Part shown: piece after piece, positions 32,393 through 42,010 of the stretch | Layout: each line of letters begins with the position of its first letter | How positions within the stretch are numbered: the stretch's first letter is position 1 | Source of the DNA: Eleusine coracana subsp. coracana | Taxonomy: Eukaryota > Streptophyta > Magnoliopsida > Poales > Poaceae | Assembly (NCBI GenBank): GCA_032690845.1 | Contig: CM064426.1 | Location: forward strand, 45,524,508-45,588,507 | Direction of reading: 5' to 3' | DNA: 64,000 bases | Notes under the pieces: model-generated | Told to the model about the DNA's origin: nothing | The model's database searches: none | Seen by the model: the letters and a program-made list of their open reading frames with translations, nothing else | Position numbers and translations under genes: made by a program

Positions 32393-33705
32393 TGAAGGAC
32401 CGATAAGGCGACTAGAGGGGGGGGGGGTGAATGGGAGCCAATCAAAATTCTCCAAGAGAACTTGGCCTATATCCCAAAAACAACCCAAGCCAACCTCCAA
32501 ACCAATTATCAAGACTACACACACCAACTCGTGGTGTACTAGCCCCAGGAGTGATCAACCATAGCAAAGAAACATAGTGGAAACAACAAGAACCAGCAAG
32601 GACTCGAACTAGTTAAGAGACTGACCAAAAACTAGACCTTACTGGACCACTACCGGCAGTGCCGAGCAGGGCCATTGGTAGTGTTGGTTGGGCCCATCGG
32701 CAGTGCTGGTGCGGGATACTGTGACCCACCGATAGTGCCAGTCCTGCTCATGGGCAGTGCCGATCGACCCCGACGAAACAACAGAAACTTTTGAGATTAG
32801 TCAAGAACTTGGTCAAAACCTAATCAAATGAACCCTAAATGATGCGATTTTTGGACTAGTGAATCCTCATCACATCATGGCCCTAATAATAGAAGATCAA
32901 CATAATTGGCTCAAGGAATCATCATGAATTTTAGACCTTGTGCCAAGAACACGGAAAAGTGGAAACTTGAGAAATCCTTCAAATCAAAGGTGATAGAGCT
33001 ATTGATTTGGTCAAGGATTCATAGAGGATTGTTCTAGCTCATCCTAGCAACAAGTTTCTCAAGAAATCCGAACCAAAAACTTGTCCAAAAGTGGGATTGA
33101 AAATTCCCACAAAAATAGCTCTGAAAATAGGGAAAAAGAGAAAGTTAGGATTTAGGGAGAGAGGAAGATCTTGAGCACGAAAATACTTCTCATACCATAG
33201 AAAGGTGCTTACAAGATCCAAGGATACAAGGCTAGGAAGCCACCCTCTTCCTCCCACTATTTGGAAGAGCAAGAGATGTCTCTCATACACCCACTACTCT
33301 CCACTAAAACATGAAGACCTCTCCTAGCACTTTGAATAGAGCCCTAACACAAGGCTAATGGAAAGAGAGGCACCTCTTTCACCAGCCCTACCTCTTCTTA
33401 TATAGGCCTAGGGTCTATTGTCCACATGAAAACTCTACCCTTGACCTACATAACACACCCACCTACCACTAGGCGCATAACCGTTCATCATTTTCCTCGT
33501 TGCCCGAATGCCATTGAGCCCTTCACAACTTTGCTTCCCCTCGACGCAAGCTCCACGATGGTGTCACGTGTACCTCAAATCACCACCACCGGTTTTGAGG
33601 CCCATACCAGGAAACCGCCTTGCACGCTTCTCAAAGCATGACTTCTCGATGTTGATGCATGTCACCTCGTCCCGTGATCCTGACCATCGGCAAGTCTCTC
33701 CCGGT
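32393..33705 (-). repeat. E8 left LTR (truncated)
   Basis: Begins TGAAGGACCGATAAGG, has an 11-G run at 32,417-32,427 and the CGGCAGTGCCG array at 32,651-32,765. TATA box on the minus strand (TATATAAG) at 33,397-33,404. It stops at 33,705 after CCCGGTCC, where GATACGGAG sequence of the Athila-like element begins. The empty solo-LTR site is intact near 33,557. Confidence 0.88.
32651..32765. repeat. Array of (T/C)CGGCAGTGCCGG motifs, E8 left LTR
   Basis: Five copies with AGTG cores at 32,658, 32,680, 32,702, 32,734 and 32,756, spacing 22, 22, 32, 22 bp. The best copies read ACCGGCAGTGCCG, a near-palindrome. It occupies the same transcript-leader slot as the unrelated array of E7. Confidence 0.88.
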
Positions 33706-34633
33706 CCGATACGGAGCCAGATACGGAGCAACAAAGATGGGCCAGATACGGAGCCGCACCGATCGGCGCAGGAAGGAAAAAGATGATGAAAACATGACCC
33801 AGTTCGGGAAAGAAGAAGGCCCAGCCCAGTATGAGTCAGAGTCGGTGGAAGTCGACCTGATCCCATCGGATATAAAAGGAAGATAATTATCAAGAGCCAA
33901 GGGGCAATCAGGGAGACGACAATCACGAGAACGAATTATTGGAACTAGGGTTCCAGGATATTGGTGGCAGAAGGTCGGTCAACACCGACGAGATCCACCA
34001 GAAGGGAGGTCGCACCGATCGGTGCGACGCTTGCGCCGGTCGGCTCGTGCGCGTTCCAGCGCTATTTCTCATCCCTCTGCTATGTCTAGCGAAAGGATGA
34101 GTGAGTAGTCTCATATTCCCTTCTCTGGTGCGGGGATCTAGTCATGTAACTCTCATACTTATTGACACTCTGTCGATGAATTTAATCTATGTGATAAACT
34201 TAATTGCATATCTATCTATCCCTTTCATTAGTGTATTGGCCAATACACTTTTGCCCATTACATAGTGCAAGAAACCAGTGGGGAGCTAATAGCCTATGTA
34301 GTGACAGCAGGGGTGAACAAAATCACCATGTCTTGTAAAATATTAGAGTCATCACTTGAGTTGATAAGAATAAGGTTGCATGCTAGTGAACCAATCCTAA
34401 GGAGAGAATCCTTCATTATCCTGTTATTTCTTCAATAACATTCACACTCCACTCTCTCACCATCATCATTCACACCAACCAAACCATTACAACTTGTTAT
34501 TAACCCTTTAATAGTAATTGTTCTGCTCGTTCCTTGTGGATTCGATAACCTTGGAATACCCTGAGGGAAGAAGAGCTATAATTGTACACCGTCCTCTTGC
34601 GGTATATAAGTGGGTGCATAACTATGACCAACA
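33706..34633 (+). repeat. E6 5' LTR (left end missing)
   Basis: Begins at the junction with three GATACGGAG repeats (33,706-33,760) and ends ATGACCAACA, the same terminus as the E4 LTR. TATA box GGATATAAAAGG at about 33,867-33,878. It contains palindrome motifs at 33,753-33,772 and 34,011-34,051. No second copy is present, so the true left end is unknown. Confidence 0.75.
34011..34051. repeat. Palindrome pair in the E6 LTR leader
   Basis: CGCACCGATCGGTGCG and TTGCGCCGGTCGGCTCG, cores 34,017 and 34,038, 21 bp apart. The first is a perfect 16-bp palindrome. A single copy, GCACCGATCGGCGCAGG, lies at 33,756-33,772 upstream of the TATA box. Confidence 0.9.
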
Positions 34634-34646
34634 AGCTACCTTTTTC

Positions 34647-34664
34647 TGGCACTGTTGCCAGGGA
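34647..34664 (+). other. Primer-binding site of E6 (decayed tRNA-Asp)
   Basis: TGGCACTGTTGCCAGGGA matches fifteen of eighteen bases of the tRNA-Asp complement. All three differences are transitions of the C-to-T or G-to-A type. Confidence 0.75.
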
Positions 34665-34757
34665 ACAAACCAGTTCTTTTACTATTAATATTTTACAAAC
34701 ATCTAATCCTCTCTTTTCTAGTTGTTTTTGTTTTTGTGTTTCATGTGAATTTTTAGA

Positions 34758-35876
34758 ATGAGTACAACAGGACCTTCTCCGACGCTCAGGGAGCTTTCTC
34801 TACCATCTCCATACGTGCTAGTGCCTCAATCCTCAGATGAGAAGGCCACGACCTCCTTGTATGTATTGAACCCCATTATCATTAGCATGGCTGAAGCAAA
34901 CAAGTTCTTTGGAGCGAAAGAGGAGAATCCGTATACTCACTTGGAGGCACTTTGCCAAACATTCTATCATGAAGGAGTGCCTCAGAATCTTTACAGGTGG
35001 CTGCTTTTCCCATTCTCTTTGGGAGGAAAAGCCAATGGGTGGCATAAAGCAGCATCTCAAGAAGCAAAAGGTAAGTGGAGTGAATTAGTTGGAAATTTTT
35101 GTCTCCACTATTTTCCTTTGCCAAAGGTGCAGAAGTTGAGAAGAGAGGTGGTGAATTTCTTACAAAAAGATGAAGAATCTCTCGCGGAAGCCTGGATGCG
35201 TTTTCACACATTGTTGAAACAAGGTCCTGACCTCGGCATTGGTGAGAATATGTGCGCTCAAACCTTCTACATGGCCATAAATAGGGCATTGAGGATGCAT
35301 TTGGACGGATCGGCCGGAGGAAGTTTTCTGAGTTTGAAAGCCAAGGCAGGGATCAAATTGTTAGGTAAAATTGTCGAGAATGAAGCTTTGCACAAGCATT
35401 GGGAAGAATATCTGGAACCAAATCAGCAATGCCCAGAAGTTACGTAGAAGGAAGAGTCATCGATTGAACAGATCTTGATGTCCAAGAGCAGAGCAATGAT
35501 TAATTCAGAGCATAAATTCAAAGAAATAGAGCCAGTCAGACCCACCTCTGTGGATCTGATGTGTGCGCCGATCGGCGCGGTCTCTGAGCCGATCGGCGCA
35601 GTCACGACGACAGGAGAACCGATCACCCTGACGACTCCATCGAGTTGCAAGGAATATACCAAGATAGAAGCTATGATTCTGGGCAACCACCTGAAGAAAT
35701 TTGAAGGCAACTTTGCTAAACCAAAGGGGGATAGAACATTGGCGAATGCTAAACCACTTGATGAATTTGAGCTGGTGGACTGGATTCCTATTGATTTTTC
35801 ATGCAAGTTGCTCAATATGAGAAGATCCTTCAGCCCGCGAGACGCTTTCGAAGCCGGAATTGAGTATAATTTCTAA
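34758..35876 (+). pseudogene. gag: E6 gag (Athila type)
   Basis: Frame opens MSTTGPSPTLRELSLPSPYV and contains ANKFFGAKEENPYTHLEALC, LYRWLLFPFSLGGKANGWHK, GKWSELVGNFCLHYFPLPKV and FLQKDEESLAEAWMRFHTLL, the Athila capsid layout. A TAG at 35,445-35,447 and a TAA at 35,874-35,876 interrupt it. In the C-terminal part the palindrome pair 35,564-35,603 is translated as CAPIGAVSEPIGAV without changing the frame. No CCHC knuckle is visible, unlike E4. Confidence 0.87.
35564..35603. repeat. Palindrome pair inside E6 gag
   Basis: TGCGCCGATCGGCGCGG and GAGCCGATCGGCGCAGTC, cores 35,570 and 35,591, 21 bp apart, in the coding frame. Confidence 0.92.
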
Positions 35877-36797
35877 AGTAATCGCCTCATGTCAGAAATA
35901 TTCGATCAAGAGATTATTGGGAGAGTATTAGGGAAGCTTTACAAGGATGATATAGAGCTTGATGGAACGTAGGTGAAACAGGCGAAGAGATTGCTAGACA
36001 GTTGCTTTGAGCCATCTCCCTACGAAGGATTATGTGGTGTGTATGTTGTAGGTCTCACTGAAGAGGAAGAAGAAGAACCATACATACCATGTGAGATATC
36101 GGGGAAGAAATTTCTGAAAGCCTTGTGTGACTTTGGTTCCCATGTCAGCTTGATGACTTAAGGTGCATTCATGAGCATGTCTTATGAGACTCAAAAGTGG
36201 CTGATGGGGACTGAACTTGAGCTAATCATGGCAGATGGAGGGAAGACCAAGCCACTAGGAGTGATCAAGAATGTTGAAATTGAGATCAGCTCGAAAACAA
36301 TACCGGTAGATTTCTTCATTCTGGACAATAAAGAAACTAGGGTTGAAGATATCATTCTAGGAAGGCCATTCTTAAGATTAGTACAAGCTGTTCTAGATGC
36401 TGGGAAAGGTTAAATTATGCTACTCCTAGGAGAGGAAGAAGTGCAATTTCAATTTAATGATCCGTCTCATCAAGACCCTTCTCACAGTCAGGAATTCTAC
36501 CCAGAGGAAGACGAGAAGATAGGGATGGATATAGGAGACCCACTGGACCACATCCTGCGCGAAACTAACAAGCATACTGCCAGTGCCGATCGGCGTGACA
36601 CCTGCGCCGATCGGCTCAACCAGGAAAATCTCGTCGATCGGCGTGACGCTTGCGCCAATCGGCTCAACCAGGGAAATCTTGATTTTGAACCTCTCAGGGA
36701 GCTGGATCTAGATGAAGCGCCAAAAGTGGAATAGAAGGAACTTCTAAAGGAGCTACGCCATGAATATCTAGGGAAGAATAGAACATATCCAGTTATT
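35877..36797 (+). pseudogene. E6 aspartic protease and linker
   Basis: The same phase as gag, with TAG at 35,970, TAA at 36,159, TAA at 36,411 and TAG at 36,732. The protease has ALCDFGSHVSLM, an Athila-like D-x-G-S flap, then QKWLMGTELELIMADGGKTK and EDIILGRPFLRLVQAVLDAG (GRPFL is characteristic). The linker 36,417-36,734 is acidic and includes the duplicated palindrome block translated as ADRRDTCADRLNQ. Confidence 0.82.
36583..36680. repeat. Duplicated palindrome-pair module (2 x 48 bp)
   Basis: Two 48-bp units, each with GATCGGCGTGAC followed by TTGCGCC or CTGCGCC and (G/A)ATCGGCTCAACC. Cores at 36,588, 36,609, 36,636 and 36,657, so 21 bp within pairs and 27 bp between. The unit keeps the reading frame (16 codons). 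Confidence 0.92.
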
Positions 36798-37580
36798 TTG
36801 AACAACACCCTAACGAAAGAAGAAAGAAAGAAGCTGCTTGCTGTGCTCAAAAGGTATAAGAAAGCCATTGATTATAAATTGGATGACATCAAGGGAATCA
36901 GCCCTGCATTTTGCACCCACAAGATTAACTTGGAGGAGAATGCTAAACCAGTGGTTGAAGGGATGCGAAGGTTGAAGGAATGAATGAAGCTAGTGGTTAA
37001 AAGGGAGATTTTGAAGCTGCTTAATGCAGGTATGATCTACCCTATCGCTGATAGTGAATGGGTTACTCCAGTACATTGTGTGCCCAAGAAAAGAGGGTTG
37101 ACAGTAGTACCTAATGAGAACAATGAGTTGATCCCTCAAAGGACTGTAACTGGATTAAAAATGTGCATAGATTACATAAGTTTGAACAAGGTGACAAAGA
37201 AAGATCAGTATCCTCTTTCATTCATTGATGAGATGCTTGAAAGGTTAGCAAAGAATTAATACTTTTATTATTTGGATGGATATAGTGGTTTCTTTCAAAT
37301 ACCGGTAAAACCATAAGACTAGTAGAAAACTACTTTCACCTGCCCTTTTGGGACATATGCATATAGAAAGATGCCATTTGGTATTTGCAACGCGCCCGCC
37401 ACATTTCAAAGATGAATGAATGCAATGTTCGCCGAATTCATAGAAGATATTATGGAGGTATTTATGGATGACTTCTCCGTGCATGGTGCTGATTTTGATA
37501 GTTGTTTGGAGAATTTGGAGAAGGTTTTGAAAAGGTGTGTTGAATGCGACTTAGTTATTAATTGGGAGAAGTGACACTTT
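36798..37580 (+). pseudogene. pol: E6 reverse transcriptase
   Basis: Blocks: CTHKINLEENAKPVVEGMRR, LLNAGMIYPIADSEWVTPVH, CVPKKRGLTVVPNENNELIP, MCIDYISLNKVTKKDQYPLS and FIDEMLERLAKN. Past a stop come FYYLDGYSGFFQIPV, TTFTCPFGTYAYRKMPFGIC and the active box FMDDFSVHG. In-frame stops at 36,981, 37,257, 37,314, a TAG-TAG doublet near 37,320, 37,413 and 37,572, while phase is unbroken. At each, a Gln or Arg codon could be the ancestor (inferred). Confidence 0.88.
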
Positions 37581-38094
37581 ATGGTAACAGAAGGGATAGT
37601 GCTTGGTCATGTCATATCTAATAGAGGGATAGAGGTTGATAAGGCAAAGGTATCTAGAGTTGAGAAATTACCTCCCCCTATGGATCTAACAACTTGGAGG
37701 AGTTTTCTTGGACATGCCAACTTCTATTATAGATTTGTTAAGAATTATTCGAAGATTGCTAAGCCCCTAACAGAATTGCTGAGGCAAGATACATAATTTG
37801 TCATGACGGATGAAAGACTCTTTACCTTCAAAAGTTTGAAGGAAGCTCTATGCTCTGCACCCATTATGCAGCCACCTGATTGGAGTTTACCTTTTGAAAT
37901 TATGTGTGATGCAAGTGACTATGTTGCTGGAGCTGTTCTTGGACAATGGAAGGAAGGTAAAGTGCATGCTATTTATTATGCTAGCAAAACTTTGAATGAG
38001 GCGTAGATCAATTATACAACAACTAAGAAAGAGATTTTAGCTGTTATATTTGCTTTTGAGAAGTTTAGATCTTACATTCTAAATTCTAAGGTGA
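37581..38094 (+). pseudogene. pol: E6 RT thumb/connection and RNase H
   Basis: VLGHVISNRGIEVDKAKVSR, TTWRSFLGHANFYYRFVKNY, SKIAKPLTELLRQD, then RNase H with EIMCDASDYVAGAVLGQWKE and AIYYASKTLNEA. A TAG at 38,004 falls where Gln is conserved (NEAQINY in relatives). A one-base loss near 38,100 ends the phase that began in gag. Confidence 0.87.
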
Positions 38095-39558
38095 TTGTAT
38101 ACTCATCATGCTACTATAAGATACTTGGTTTCAAAGATGGAGTCTAAGCCTCGGTTAATGCGATGGATATTGATGCTGCAAGAATTTGATTTGGAGATAA
38201 GAGATAAGAAAGGAGTAGGAAATTCTATAGCAGATCATTTATCTTGCCTTGAATCATCATCAACTGAGCCAATAAGAGATGAAATGCAACAAGAGCAGTT
38301 GTTTGCCGCCTTTGATTGCAGAGAGAATTGGATGATGGATATTATTAAAGGTTTCAAGGAACAAATAGATATGATGAATAAGAACACGAGGAGAAGAGCT
38401 AAGAGTCAAATGAGAAAATTTATATGGGTCGACCCATACTTGTATAGGTATTGCAAGGATGGAGCAGTACGGAGATGTGTACCTAGAGAGGAAAGAGCGA
38501 ATTGTCATTCTTCATATTATGAGGGACATTATGGCTACTTCAGAACACAGGCAAAGGTATGGGCATGTGGATTCTATTGGCCTACTATGCATGAAGATGC
38601 GAAGAGGTATGTTGCAACATGTGCTCAATGCCAACGAATAGGGAATGTTAACAGTAGGAATGCAATGCCTGTGTAGAATCTTCAAGTCGATATCTTTGAT
38701 GTTTGGGGTATGGATTTTATGGGACCCTTTGTGAATTCTCATGGTTTTGAGTACATATTGGTCGCCGTTGATTATGTCTCCAAGCGGGTCAAAGCAATGG
38801 CATGCAAGGCCAATACTACAAGAGAATCAAGGAGTATACTTTAGGAGCAGATATTTCCTAGGTATGGAGTACCAAGGATAATAATTACAGACGGAGGATC
38901 CCATTTTACAGGGGGAGAATATACTAGGTTATTAACTAAATTTGGAGTTGAACATAGAATTGGAACAACCTACAATTCCTAGACGAACGGACAAGCAGAA
39001 ACGTCAAGTAAGAAATTAAAGGAAATTCTGCAGAAGATTGTTACAAAGGAAGAAAAAGATTGGGCCACGAAGATTAATGGAGCGTTATGGGCATATAGGA
39101 TGGCATTCAAGACACCAATTGGTATGACACCATATCAATTCGTCTATGGGAAATTATGTCACCAACCCGTTGAATTGGAACATAAGGCTTATTGGGCTAT
39201 AAAGGAAATGAATTTGGATCTTGATACCACCAGAGTAAAAAGAAAGATGCAAATAAGTGAATTGGAAAAGATGCGATTGCGTGCATGTGAAAATACGGCC
39301 ATATACAAAGAGAAGACAAAGAAGTGGTATGATAAGAAGCTTTTGAAGAAGGAATTCAAGGAAGGAGATCAGGTGCTCCTATTTAATTTATGATTTAGAT
39401 TATTAGGTAAAGGCAAACCACGAAGCAAATGTGAGGGACCTTACCTTGTAAATACAGTGTTACCTTCGGGAGCTGTAATCATAATGGATGCCAAGACAAA
39501 CAAGTACACGGTGAATGGACAACATCTAAAGGTATATCTCGAACCCGGCACATTTTAA
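38095..39558 (+). pseudogene. pol: E6 integrase
   Basis: Begins with the RNase H tail ([32 protein letters not shown]). The zinc domain follows, with [20 protein letters not shown] and [12 protein letters not shown]. Catalytic core: [34 protein letters not shown] and NGQAETSSKKLKEI. Stops at 38,674, 38,842, 38,980 and 39,390 interrupt it. The C-terminal region DKKLLKKEFKEGDQVLLFNL and CEGPYLVNTVLPSGAVIIMD ends LEPGTF at the genuine stop 39,556-39,558. No chromodomain, as in Athila. Confidence 0.87.
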
Positions 39559-39930
39559 TTGAAATCTTTTTGTGTGTATTTCACTGCTTAGTGCCCCATA
39601 TGGTCGAGCTTAATGACTTAAAACAAAAGCTCTGTATGTATTTTGATTTTTGTGATTAATCTGTTTCTGATTTGGTAATTTAGTGTACCGAGTCGATCGG
39701 CGTGTTGCTGCGCCGATCAGCGCAGCTCTACACCGATTGGCGTGGCGGAGTCTTTTGGGTTTCAAAGTTGGTTTTGGACCTTGCCTTTTTTAAGACTCGT
39801 TAAATTCCACAAAAAGAGATAGAGGCCTAGTCCAGTTGGATATGAAGGGATATAAATATGAGAGGACAGCAACCCCACGGATCAACTCGCATTACATCAT
39901 CACCAGAACAAAACCCTAAGAGCAGAAGCG
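39559..39930 (+). other. Noncoding spacer between integrase and 3' ORF of E6
   Basis: 372 bp with no long frame. It contains three palindrome copies at 39,691-39,747 (cores about 39,695, 39,715 and 39,735, 20 bp apart), the only triple in the window. The TATAAATA at about 39,851-39,858 lies some 75 bp ahead of the 3' ORF ATG and could be an internal promoter (inference). Confidence 0.55.
39691..39747. repeat. Palindrome triplet in E6 spacer
   Basis: GTCGATCGGCG, GCGCCGATCAGCGC and CACCGATTGGCG at 20-bp steps. The middle and right copies carry single transitions in the core. Confidence 0.88.
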
Positions 39931-41178
39931 ATGGTAGGCGGTGCATCGAGCAGCAACCAAGGCGATGCCGATCGGCGCAACACTTGCATCGATCGGCTCG
40001 GCGGCGGATTTCTGCAGCCCTCTGCAAATTGGGCCTGGGAAGAAATCGATGAAGTGCTAATGCCAACACTAGATGATCCTCTTGTCTGGTCAAACCTGCG
40101 GAAGAAATTCATGAAGATAAGCAAAGCTGACACGTGGAACAGTGACAAGGTGAAAATGGACAATGAACTTCGGCAAATAATGAAGAGAGTATTGGTGCGC
40201 AAAGGAAAATCTGTAGCGCCTATGAAAGGTGAAGCTGTTTCTCAAAGGTATACCATGGAAAGTCTTCTTGATCTTGGGAAGGCCTTGTCGTATGAGGATT
40301 TCCTATCTTTTGAAAAATCATTGACTGAGCAAGAGAAGGAAGAGCTAGATGAGGAGAGCTTTCTCACGATCCATAGGAGCCAACTTTATAGTGAACACGA
40401 CATTGCCGCCAAGTATGAACTCAAGCTGCGAGAGGAAGTTGGAGAAGCCATGTATGAGCGTGATGCGGAAAAGGATCTTCAAGCTAAAAGGGATGAATCC
40501 TCTCCTAGGGTTCTTAACGATTGGGAATGTTTTCAAGAAAATAAGATTCATAATGACGGTCGTATTGAGGGTTGCAAGTGTTTCTTTTGTGCTAAAGATC
40601 TTCAACACAAGGTTGACCTCCAATTGGTAGAAGATCCTACTTTCATACCTAGAGATGTAATATATGATGATGGCTATCATGTAGTTCTTGGAGGGAGGAC
40701 GCCTAAGGAGATTAACAATGAGATTTTACAAAGGCAGCAGAATAAGGCGATCCGTGAGCGTAATCTAGAGCAGTTAGCTGAGTATATGAAGGAAGATGCC
40801 AACTGCACCAATCGGCGTGATGCTAGAGCCGATCGGCGTGACCTGAAGATGGCTGAATTTATTGATCTGACGGCTTTACCAAGTGAAGACGAAGAGCCTG
40901 CTACAAAGAAGTGTAAGACTATACCAGAGGTTCGCAGATCCGCTAGACTATCGGGTAAGCCAATTCAAAAGTATTCTGAATGGGATAGTGACTTTGATCA
41001 GTTATATTGTTTGGAAAGGAGAGTGGTGATCCTAGTATGTCTGGATACTTTGGTGATGATTTTGATATGCGAAGAAGCTTTAGTAGTCCTAAGTCTGAAA
41101 ATTGAGGAACACCTGCAGAATGCAGTAATGACAGGGCAGCTGGAACTTCAACAAGAGTTAATGGTAATGCAGTGGTAG
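39931..41178 (+). CDS. E6 3' ORF (env position), unknown protein with SIM-like motif
   Basis: 415 codons from MVGGASSSNQGDADRRNTCI, unbroken although the preceding pol has many stops. No signal peptide or membrane segment is seen, so it is unlike the env-like protein known from some Athila elements. Visible: charged helical middle (SLLDLGKALSYEDFLSFEKS, LTEQEKEELDEESF), a Cys pair GCKCFFCAKDLQHKVDLQLV, then EFIDLTALPSEDEEPATKKC, whose F-I-D-L-T plus acidic tail is a classic SUMO-interaction pattern. KKCK and RRSARLSGK follow. After about residue 365 the frame probably shifts: another frame (from about 41,015 to 41,417, one TGA) gives GDDFDMRRSFSSP and a zinc-like CCPVCRRNIERLYLDRDHSY. Palindrome pairs at 39,964 and 40,804 are coded as DADRRNTCIDRL and NRRDARADRRD. 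Not recognised. Confidence 0.7.
   Translation: MVGGASSSNQGDADRRNTCIDRLGGGFLQPSANWAWEEIDEVLMPTLDDPLVWSNLRKKFMKISKADTWNSDKVKMDNELRQIMKRVLVRKGKSVAPMKGEAVSQRYTMESLLDLGKALSYEDFLSFEKSLTEQEKEELDEESFLTIHRSQLYSEHDIAAKYELKLREEVGEAMYERDAEKDLQAKRDESSPRVLNDWECFQENKIHNDGRIEGCKCFFCAKDLQHKVDLQLVEDPTFIPRDVIYDDGYHVVLGGRTPKEINNEILQRQQNKAIRERNLEQLAEYMKEDANCTNRRDARADRRDLKMAEFIDLTALPSEDEEPATKKCKTIPEVRRSARLSGKPIQKYSEWDSDFDQLYCLERRVVILVCLDTLVMILICEEALVVLSLKIEEHLQNAVMTGQLELQQELMVMQW
39964..40003. repeat. Palindrome pair at the start of the E6 3' ORF
   Basis: GATGCCGATCGGCGCAAC and TGCATCGATCGGCTCGG, cores 39,970 and 39,991, 21 bp apart, in frame. Confidence 0.92.
40804..40842. repeat. Palindrome pair inside the E6 3' ORF
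   Basis: TGCACCAATCGGCGTGATG and AGAGCCGATCGGCGTGACC, cores 40,810 and 40,831, 21 bp apart, in frame. Confidence 0.92.
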
Positions 41179-41690
41179 GTGGAGGAAGTCACAATGGTGA
41201 AAGAACACCACTACGCCGATTGGCTCAGCCTTTGCGCCGATCGGCTCACAGGAGTTTGAACAGTGTCTCCCCTTACAGTGCTGAAAATCATAACCTGCAA
41301 CCACCTGCTTGTTGTCCTGTTTGCCGAAGAAACATTGAGCGCCTGTATCTAGACAGAGATCATTCTTACAGACATCAAAGGATGTGGATCGTAGAATCCA
41401 GGATACAATCGAGATGAACAAAGCGGACTACACTTATCATAAGGAATATAAGACGAATTTTCTGAGTCTTGAACGGGCATGGTCTGCATGATTAGTGTGT
41501 TGAGTTTCTTCTCTTGCAACGAGGACATTGCAAATTTTGAGTGTGGGGGAAGGGCTTTGCCATTAGTCATAGTTTTTAAGTGTTTTTGAATCTAGTTTCT
41601 CGTTTGTTTTTATGAGTGTTTGTTTTTCTTATGAGTGTTTATTTAAGTTCATGTTGAGAGTTGCTTGAAGGTCTTTTATGTAGTTTGAAT
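41179..41690 (+). other. E6 3' region: end of the 3' ORF in another frame, palindrome pair and polypurine stretch
   Basis: 41,172-41,417 codes LNSVSPYSAENHNLQPPACC and a Cys/His-rich end (CPVCRRNIE), likely the real C-terminus of the 3' ORF. The palindrome pair 41,212-41,252 (cores 41,218 and 41,239, 21 bp) lies in it. From 41,530 comes GAGTGTGGGGGAAGGG, a polypurine tract typical of Athila, then T-rich noncoding sequence to the junction at about 41,690. No 3' LTR follows. Confidence 0.65.
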
Positions 41691-41872
41691 ATGTCCCAAA
41701 AACAACCCAAGCCAACCTCCGAACCGATCACCAAGACCACACACACCAACTTGTGGTGTACTAGCCCTAGGAGTGATCAACCATAGCAAAGAAACACAGC
41801 GGAAACAATAAGAAACTGCAAGGACTCGAACTAGTCAAGAGACTCACCAAAAACCAGACCTTACTGGACCAC

Positions 41873-42010
41873 TACCGGCAGTGATGATCAGGGCCATCGG
41901 CAGTGCCGGTTGGCCCCATCGGCATTGCCGATCTGACCCATCGGCAGTGCTGGTGCGGGATACTGTGACCCACCGGTAGTGCCGGTCCTGGTCGTCGGCA
42001 GTGCTGATCG
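41873..42010. repeat. Array of (T/C)CGGCAGTGCCGG motifs, E8 right LTR
   Basis: Six copies with cores at 41,880, 41,902, 41,924, 41,946, 41,978 and 42,000 (22, 22, 22, 32, 22 bp). One more unit than the left LTR, added inside the 22-bp run. Confidence 0.9.

Larger units (their letters stand above)
33706..41690 (+). mobile_element. E6: Athila-like Ty3 element with extra 3' ORF, missing the 3' LTR
   Basis: Plus-strand order is partial 5' LTR (33,706-34,633), tRNA-Asp-type PBS (34,647-34,664), gag, protease, RT, RNase H, integrase to 39,558, then a separate 3' ORF (39,931-41,178 and beyond) and a tail with the Athila-like GAGTGTGGGGGAAGGG polypurine stretch. Both edges abut Sirevirus-type LTR sequence with no target duplication. 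The element is full of CCGATCGG palindrome pairs. The gag-pol frame is conserved but has about 19 stops and one frameshift. Confidence 0.88.

Noticed and set aside
32651..32765. CRISPR-like array (regular 22-bp steps of a short motif)
   Set aside because: The repeats are diverged, the spacers are only about 9 bp, and the array is inside a plant LTR. It is a motif array, not a CRISPR.
33706..41690. Reassigned genetic code to explain the in-frame stops of E6
   Set aside because: All three stop codons occur, one frameshift is also present, and neighbouring elements use the standard code. Decay is simpler.
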